A stretch of 10,707 nucleotides of DNA, taken from DSAD01 sp036825155 (GTDB lineage Bacteria > Desulfobacterota > Desulfomonilia > UBA1062). The notes under the pieces are model-generated. The model searched no databases. It was given only the letters and a program-made list of their open reading frames with translations, and was not told the DNA's origin. The DNA is taken from contig DAISYU010000110.1 of NCBI GenBank assembly GCA_036825155.1, forward strand, positions 1-10,707, in the 5' to 3' direction. The position numbers were made by a program, and so were the translations under genes. Below, piece after piece: positions 6,548-10,707 of the stretch (positions are counted from its first letter, which is position 1; each line of letters opens with the position of its first letter).

Positions 6548-6884
6548 TATCACTCCCCTGGTGGATGTGGTATTCCTGCTTCTGATATTTTTTATGCTCT
6601 CTCTCGGTTCACCGTTAAAGATCAGCGAGGTCAATCTCCCTGAATCCACCAGCGGAGAGGCACTTTCCAAGCAGGCCATCACGGTTGTCATCTCTTCCGA
6701 GAATATCCTCGTCGATGGACAAATCGCTCAGCAGGAGAGCCTGAAGACGCTGCCTTTTGATCAGGATATCGTTGTTTTGGCATACAGGGACATCCCCTAC
6801 TACCGGGTAATCCAGGTGCTCGATACGCTGAGATCCTCCAGGCATGAAAGGATATCTCTGGCAACAAAACCGATAAGGGATTAG
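6504..6884 (+). CDS. ExbD/TolR family biopolymer transport protein
   Basis: Partner of the preceding proton channel protein. It has the family architecture: a short basic cytoplasmic N-terminus (MRFRRTRDK), one membrane helix (about 18-37) and a periplasmic domain (about 40-126) that would contact peptidoglycan or a TonB/TolA-like protein. The essential proton-carrying aspartate is D21 in ITPLVDVVFLLLIFF. The C-terminal part (ITVVISSENILVDGQ, then DIVVLAYRDIPYYRVIQVLDTLR) fits the ExbD/TolR fold. At 126 residues it is a little shorter than E. coli ExbD or TolR (about 141). AAGGGC lies 7 nt before the ATG. It overlaps the upstream gene by 44 nt in a different frame. It is the last gene of this short unit; an 86-bp gap with its own promoter follows. 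Confidence 0.93.
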   Translation: MRFRRTRDKNISAIDITPLVDVVFLLLIFFMLSLGSPLKISEVNLPESTSGEALSKQAITVVISSENILVDGQIAQQESLKTLPFDQDIVVLAYRDIPYYRVIQVLDTLRSSRHERISLATKPIRD

Positions 6885-6886
6885 CA

Positions 6887-6930
6887 CCTTGATGCACCTG
6901 TAAATTTCTGTGCACATATCTACTTCAAGG
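6887..6930. repeat. Nested inverted repeat between exbD-like gene and response regulator
   Basis: CCTTGA (6887-6892) directly followed by TGCAC (6893-6897) is matched by GTGCA (6910-6914) and, ten bases later, TCAAGG (6925-6930). The two stems are nested, with a 12-nt loop and a 10-nt bulge on the right arm. The repeat begins 2 nt after the ExbD-like stop and ends 2 nt before the -35 box of the next promoter. There is no T-run after it, so it is not a standard intrinsic terminator. It could be an operator or a weak RNA structure, or chance. Confidence 0.35.
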
Positions 6931-6932
6931 GT

Positions 6933-6961
6933 TTGACTTGCTCCGGGGTTAGGGCTATTAT
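6933..6961 (+). promoter_or_regulatory. Strong sigma-70 promoter for the receiver-glgC-rimO-kdsD operon
   Basis: TTGACT (6933-6938, 5 of 6) and TATTAT (6956-6961, 5 of 6) are separated by exactly 17 nt. This is the best promoter match in the window. The expected start point, 6-8 nt past the -10 box, is at about 6967-6969. The response regulator ATG is at 6971, so the leader would be only a few bases long, and there is no Shine-Dalgarno before that ATG. Confidence 0.7.
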
Positions 6962-6970
6962 ACAGACGTC

Positions 6971-7333
6971 ATGAAAAGGATCCTTTTGGTTGAAGACGAT
7001 AAAAACGTGCGAAGGCTCCTTAAAGAGGAACTCAACGACGAGGGATATTCCATCACGGTGGCCTCGAATGGAAAAGAAGCCCTGTCCATGCTGCAAAAAA
7101 AGGAGAACGAAAAACCCGACCTTATCATCCTGGATCTACGCATGCCGAAGATGGATGGTTTTGAAACCATGGGGCATATATTGAAATCCCGGCAGGATAC
7201 GCCGGTGATTATACATACGGCATATTCAAGTTATAAAAACGATGTTATGGTAATGGCGGCAGATGCATATGTTGAGAAATCGCATGACCTTAAAAAACTG
7301 AAGGATGTAATCAAAGACCTGATTGGTACATGA
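6971..7333 (+). CDS. Single-domain response regulator (CheY-like receiver)
   Basis: A 120-residue protein that is only a receiver domain. All phosphorylation residues are present: acidic pair D9-D10 (LLVEDD), phospho-acceptor D55 in LIILDLRMPKMDG, switch residue T83 in IIHTAYSS, and K103 in YVEKS. The usual Pro after this Lys is Ser. With no output domain it must act by binding a partner protein, or serve as a phosphate relay. No histidine kinase is in the window. The ATG matches the normal family start (MKRILLVEDD) and no later in-frame start would keep the fold. No ribosome site precedes it, and the promoter sits 9 nt upstream, so translation is probably leaderless. Its TGA overlaps the glgC start (ATGA), which ties its expression to glycogen synthesis. 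The target is unknown. Confidence 0.94.
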   Translation: MKRILLVEDDKNVRRLLKEELNDEGYSITVASNGKEALSMLQKKENEKPDLIILDLRMPKMDGFETMGHILKSRQDTPVIIHTAYSSYKNDVMVMAADAYVEKSHDLKKLKDVIKDLIGT

Positions 7334-8565
7334 TGTCCCTATTACATGATATTGAAGTCATTATACTGGCAGGAGGGAAAGGCGAGCGTCTCTATCCCTT
7401 GACAAAGGATCGGTCAAAACCGGCTGTCCCCTTTGGAGGACTGTACCGTATCATCGACTTCACCCTGTCCAACTGTGTGAACTGCGGTCTGAAAAGGATC
7501 TATGTACTCTCACAGTACAAATCCCACTCGCTCAACAGGCACATTCAGCGGGGATGGCTCTCATTCTTTTCCTATCCGCTCGGTGAATTTATCTACAATA
7601 TCCCGGCCCAGCAGCGCATCGGGAACAGTTGGTACGAGGGGACGGCCGATGCGGTATTCCAGAACATCTACACCCTCCAGCAGGATATGCCCCAGTACAC
7701 CCTGATCCTCTCAGGGGACCACATCTATCAGATGGACTACCTCAACATGGTGGAATTTCATAAGGAGAACAATGCCGACATAACCATCGGCGTTGTCCCC
7801 ATGCCCATAGCGACGGCCAGCGAATTCGGGATCATAAAGGCGGACAGTGACATGGTCGTTGAGGGGTTCCAGGAAAAACCCAAAGAGAACCCGGTCACCA
7901 TGCCTGATGACCCAACCAGGATCCTTGTTTCCATGGGGATATACGTGTTCAATACCAAGGTCCTCATAAAGAGACTGATAGAAGATGCGAAGCGAAAAAC
8001 CAGCGATCATGATTTCGGCAAGGATATCATCCCCCGAATGGTTGCAAGCGGCGGCAAGGTCATAGCCTACCCGTTCAAGGGGGTCATGAACAATGAATAC
8101 TGGCGCGACATCGGAACGCTCGATGCGTACTATGATGCCCATATGGACCTTATCTCGGTGACGCCGCGGTTCAACCTCTACGATCCCAGGTGGCCCATCC
8201 ATACCGTATACAGCCCCTATCCTCCGGCAAAGATGGTCTTTTCCGGGGGTGAGGACGGCAAACGCATCGGTACCGTGCTGGACTCTCTTATCTGTGACGG
8301 CGCCATCGTTTCCGGCGGCAAGGTGGAGCGGTCCATCATCTCTCCCAATGTCAGGGTAAACAGCTATGCAGAGGTTCACGACTCTATCCTCATGGAAGGG
8401 GTGAACATCGGCAGAAACTGCATGATCAAAAACACGATCATCGATAAGTTCGTGTCAGTACCTGCAAATACCGTGATCGGCTACGACATCGAAGAAGACC
8501 GAAAAAAATATGATGTCTCTGAAGACGGTATCGTTGTTATCCCGAAACTGGCAGCCTTTGACTGA
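7330..8565 (+). CDS. glgC: Glucose-1-phosphate adenylyltransferase (ADP-glucose pyrophosphorylase)
   Basis: Makes ADP-glucose and pyrophosphate from glucose-1-phosphate and ATP, the committed step of bacterial glycogen synthesis. All 411 residues are present, close to the usual 400-430. The nucleotidyltransferase signature is ILAGGKGERLYPLT (13-25), with substrate loops KPAVPFGGLYRIIDF (30-44), WYEGTADAVFQN (101-112), LSGDHIYQMDY (128-137), EGFQEKP (178-184) and NNEYWRDIGTLDAYYDAH (254-271). The C-terminal third (about 300-400) is a left-handed beta-helix of short repeats (IISPNVRVN, ILMEGVNIG, TIIDKFVSV) of the type that carries allosteric contacts in this family. The start ATG overlaps the receiver TGA; a second ATG follows immediately at 7333. 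There is no strong ribosome site, which suggests coupling to the upstream gene. No glgA, glgB or glgP is visible. Confidence 0.97.
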   Translation: MMSLLHDIEVIILAGGKGERLYPLTKDRSKPAVPFGGLYRIIDFTLSNCVNCGLKRIYVLSQYKSHSLNRHIQRGWLSFFSYPLGEFIYNIPAQQRIGNSWYEGTADAVFQNIYTLQQDMPQYTLILSGDHIYQMDYLNMVEFHKENNADITIGVVPMPIATASEFGIIKADSDMVVEGFQEKPKENPVTMPDDPTRILVSMGIYVFNTKVLIKRLIEDAKRKTSDHDFGKDIIPRMVASGGKVIAYPFKGVMNNEYWRDIGTLDAYYDAHMDLISVTPRFNLYDPRWPIHTVYSPYPPAKMVFSGGEDGKRIGTVLDSLICDGAIVSGGKVERSIISPNVRVNSYAEVHDSILMEGVNIGRNCMIKNTIIDKFVSVPANTVIGYDIEEDRKKYDVSEDGIVVIPKLAAFD

Positions 8566-8573
8566 AATGCATC

Positions 8574-9860
8574 ATGAAGCGTATCTCCATCGTTAGCCTC
8601 GGCTGCCACAAGAATCTTGTAGACTCGGAATTCATCTGCGAGAAGTTGATGGAAGCCGGACATACCATAGAGTTCGACCCGGATGAGAGTGAGTGCGTCA
8701 TCGTCAATACGTGTTCCTTTCTCACCTCGGCTGTTGAAGAATCCATCCAGACAATCCTTGAACTGATAGACGACGGCAAAGAGGTGATCTGCGCAGGGTG
8801 CCTGGTGAGCCGTTACGGGAAAGACCTCCTGCAAGAGCTGCCGGAGGTGAAGATCTTTGCCGGGCCCGGGACCTATGAAGATCTTCCCCGCGCCATCGAG
8901 CGCAATGTCCGCTATCTCGCTCCTGTGTATGGGGGGGTGGTAAAGAGATCCTTCATCACAACCGGGGTGAGTGCCTATGTAAAGGTCAGTGAAGGATGCT
9001 CCAATCACTGCAGGTACTGCCTGATTCCGGGTATCAGGGGGGGACTCGTCAGCAAGCCTCCCTCAGAGGTCTTGGATGAGTGCAGGCAGCTCGCAGCTCG
9101 AGGGGTCAGGGAGATCATCCTCATTGCCCAGGATGTGGGCAGCTACGGCAGAGATCTGAAAAAGGCGGACGCATTGACCGGCCTGGTGGAAAAAATCTCG
9201 GGTATCTCAGGTGTCGAGTGGATACGGATCATGTACATGCATCCTGACTCTCTGAGCGAATCGCTCGCCGAGATCATCAGCGACAACCCCAAAGTGTGTC
9301 CCTACATCGATCTTCCTGTACAGCACATCGCAGGAGGCGTGCTGGAGGCAATGGGCCGCAGGGGAGGGGCCGGGGCCGTCATTCGGGCCCTCGATCTGCT
9401 GCGCTCGAGGATGGAGAATATCTGGATACGCTCCACCATCATGGTGGGACACCCCGGTGAGGATGAGGGCGCATTTGAAGAGCTTGAAGAGTTTGTAAGC
9501 CAGGGCTGGTTCGACCACCTCGGGGTATTTGCCTATTCCCCGGAAGAGGGCAGTGCCAGCGCCATGATGACCGACCACCTTGACGAAGAGATCAAGGCCA
9601 TGCGAAAAGAGCGGATCATGGCAATCCAGCAGGACATATCGAGAAAGAGGCTCCAGGGTCTTCTGGGAGAGAAGATCCCGGTTCTCGTGGAGGGATACCA
9701 TCCGGAGACCGACTTGCTGTTAAAGGGGAGGGCCGCTTTTCAGGCCCCTGATGTGGACGGTCACATCATCATAAACGAGGGCACGGCACAGTTCGGGTCT
9801 TTTTATGATGTTGAGATTATTGATACTATGGAGTACGATCTGGTGGGGAGAATCGTATGA
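8574..9860 (+). CDS. rimO: Ribosomal protein S12 methylthiotransferase RimO
   Basis: Radical SAM enzyme with two iron-sulfur clusters. It adds a methylthio group to a conserved aspartate of ribosomal protein S12 in the decoding region of the 30S subunit. SLGCHKNLVDSE at the start is diagnostic of RimO and separates it from the tRNA enzymes MiaB and MtaB. The N-terminal cluster ligands are C11, C47 (NTCSF) and C76 (AGCLVSR). The radical SAM cluster ligands are C142, C146 and C149 in SEGCSNHCRYCLIPGIRG. LPVQHI and RSTIMVGHPGE (the equivalent of the usual R[ST]T.I.G.PGE motif) follow. A TRAM domain for substrate contact fills about 360-428. At 428 residues the length is normal. It starts 8 nt after glgC with only a poor ribosome site, and its TGA overlaps the kdsD ATG. 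Why it sits between glgC and kdsD is not evident. Confidence 0.96.
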   Translation: MKRISIVSLGCHKNLVDSEFICEKLMEAGHTIEFDPDESECVIVNTCSFLTSAVEESIQTILELIDDGKEVICAGCLVSRYGKDLLQELPEVKIFAGPGTYEDLPRAIERNVRYLAPVYGGVVKRSFITTGVSAYVKVSEGCSNHCRYCLIPGIRGGLVSKPPSEVLDECRQLAARGVREIILIAQDVGSYGRDLKKADALTGLVEKISGISGVEWIRIMYMHPDSLSESLAEIISDNPKVCPYIDLPVQHIAGGVLEAMGRRGGAGAVIRALDLLRSRMENIWIRSTIMVGHPGEDEGAFEELEEFVSQGWFDHLGVFAYSPEEGSASAMMTDHLDEEIKAMRKERIMAIQQDISRKRLQGLLGEKIPVLVEGYHPETDLLLKGRAAFQAPDVDGHIIINEGTAQFGSFYDVEIIDTMEYDLVGRIV

Positions 9861-10707
9861 ACACGTTTGAGATTATCGAGCTGGGGAAAGAGGCGGTGCG
9901 CACTGAGATCGAGGGACTTCAAGGACTGGTCTCCCAGATTGATGAGCCATTTGCACAGGCGGTGAACATTCTGGCCGATCTCAAGGGCAAGGCGATCCTC
10001 ACGGGCATCGGCAAATCAGGGATCATAGCTAAGAAGATTGCGTCCACCATGGTGAGCATCGGCACACCGGCCGTGTTCATGCACCCGGTGGACGGTCTCC
10101 ATGGAGACCTCGGCACCATCATGCCGCAGGACGCCGCCATTGTCCTTTCCAACAGCGGCAATACGAAAGAGATCTGCGATCTCCTGCCTGCCTTGAAAAG
10201 CCTCGGCATCCCCATCATCGCCATCACCGGCAATGCAAGATCCCCGCTGGCAAAGGATGCCGATATCATCCTGAAATGCACGGTGCAGCGCGAGGCATGC
10301 AACCTGGGCCTTGCCCCCACGGCATCCACCACGGCGCAGCTCGCCCTGGGGGACGCCCTTGCCGTGGTGCTCTCGCACATAAAGGGATTTGACCAGGATG
10401 ACTTCAAACTCATTCATCCTGCAGGCGAGCTCGGCAAACAGCTCATGTTCAGGATATCGCAGATCATGATCACCGGGGAGAGCATCCCGCTGGTGACTCC
10501 CGAGACCCCGCTTGGTGAGGTGGTTGTCGAGATGACTCAGAAATCCCTGGGGTTCACCCTGGTGGGCAGCACCTCCCACATCGAGGGGATCGTAACCGAC
10601 GGCGACCTGAGAAGGGTACTGCTCAGGTACGGTGACAAAACGCAGGGGCTCGTTGCCCACGACATCATGAGCCCAAACCCGAAGACCATTTCCGGGGACC
10701 TCCTCGC
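9857..10707 (+). CDS. kdsD: Arabinose-5-phosphate isomerase, KdsD/KpsF family (cut by the window edge)
   Basis: Converts ribulose-5-phosphate to arabinose-5-phosphate, the first step toward KDO of the LPS inner core. The frame is open from 9857 to the window end (283 codons), with no frameshift, and lacks roughly the last 40-45 residues of a typical 325-residue protein. A SIS sugar-isomerase domain covers about 38-170: ILTGIGKSGIIAKKIAST, HPVDGLHGDLG (76-86), the phosphosugar-binding SNSGNTKE (98-105), and EACNLGLAPTASTTAQLALGDALA (146-169, a continuous family block). HPAGELGKQL (from H187) replaces the usual HPGGxLG, with Ala for the first Gly. One CBS domain (about 202-260) and the start of a second (DIMSPNPKTI) follow. 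ATG overlaps the rimO TGA, and GGGGAG lies 6 nt upstream (9845-9850). The paralogues GutQ and KpsF cannot be fully excluded. No other KDO gene is visible. Confidence 0.94.
   Translation, partial: MNTFEIIELGKEAVRTEIEGLQGLVSQIDEPFAQAVNILADLKGKAILTGIGKSGIIAKKIASTMVSIGTPAVFMHPVDGLHGDLGTIMPQDAAIVLSNSGNTKEICDLLPALKSLGIPIIAITGNARSPLAKDADIILKCTVQREACNLGLAPTASTTAQLALGDALAVVLSHIKGFDQDDFKLIHPAGELGKQLMFRISQIMITGESIPLVTPETPLGEVVVEMTQKSLGFTLVGSTSHIEGIVTDGDLRRVLLRYGDKTQGLVAHDIMSPNPKTISGDLL

Noticed and set aside
6893..6914. The TGCAC/GTGCA hairpin as an intrinsic terminator for the ExbB/ExbD unit
   Set aside because: The stem has only 5 bp, the loop is 12 nt, and no run of T follows.
7711..8379. A 222-codon open frame antisense to glgC
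   Set aside because: It lies wholly opposite a well-conserved gene, has no recognisable motif, and its composition fits a codon-bias shadow.
10016..10660. A 214-codon open frame antisense to kdsD
   Set aside because: The plus-strand frame encodes clear SIS and CBS motifs throughout; the antisense product has no family features.
1..10707. Repeated GGATATC/GATATC words across the window as a possible DNA motif
   Set aside because: Most occurrences fall in coding sequence and are explained by Asp-Ile and Gly-Tyr type codon pairs in a genome that favours GAT and ATC; no spacing pattern was evident.

Overview
The window is densely coded chromosomal DNA of roughly 50-55% GC (estimated by eye). 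It comes from a Gram-negative bacterium: a KDO-pathway arabinose-5-phosphate isomerase and an ExbB/ExbD-type proton channel pair both imply an outer membrane. A PSP1-family RicT next to metG, stand-alone HDOD and receiver proteins, and the style of the GGDEF and KdsD proteins together suggest Desulfobacterota (the old Deltaproteobacteria). That placement is an inference from protein character, not from a marker gene.

Layout. Everything diverges from one short intergenic region (5769-5896). To the left, on the minus strand, six genes lie head to tail with overlaps or gaps of at most 17 nt: ricT, metG, a 119-aa HD-GYP-N-terminus-like protein, an HDOD protein, a receiver-like/GGDEF diguanylate cyclase, and purB. 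purB runs off the left edge with 253 codons visible. To the right, on the plus strand, an ExbB/TolQ-ExbD/TolR pair is followed by an 86-bp gap. That gap holds an inverted repeat and a near-consensus sigma-70 promoter. Then come a single-domain response regulator, glgC, rimO and kdsD, packed with overlaps of 4 nt or gaps of 8 nt. kdsD runs off the right edge with 283 codons visible.

How the genes fit together. The left operon mixes housekeeping genes (methionyl-tRNA synthetase, RicT, purine synthesis) with a three-gene block that looks like nucleotide-second-messenger signalling. The diguanylate cyclase stop codon overlaps the purB start codon, so the two are probably translationally coupled. 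The right operon couples a CheY-like receiver to glycogen precursor synthesis (glgC), ribosomal protein S12 modification (rimO) and LPS core precursor synthesis (kdsD). The receiver promoter lies so close to its ATG that the mRNA would be leaderless or nearly so.

I see no tRNA, rRNA, CRISPR array, insertion sequence, phage gene or attachment site. No stretch longer than about 130 bp lacks a gene. No convincing new defence or mobile system is present. The points most worth following are the signalling block between metG and purB, the leaderless promoter, and the receiver-glgC coupling.
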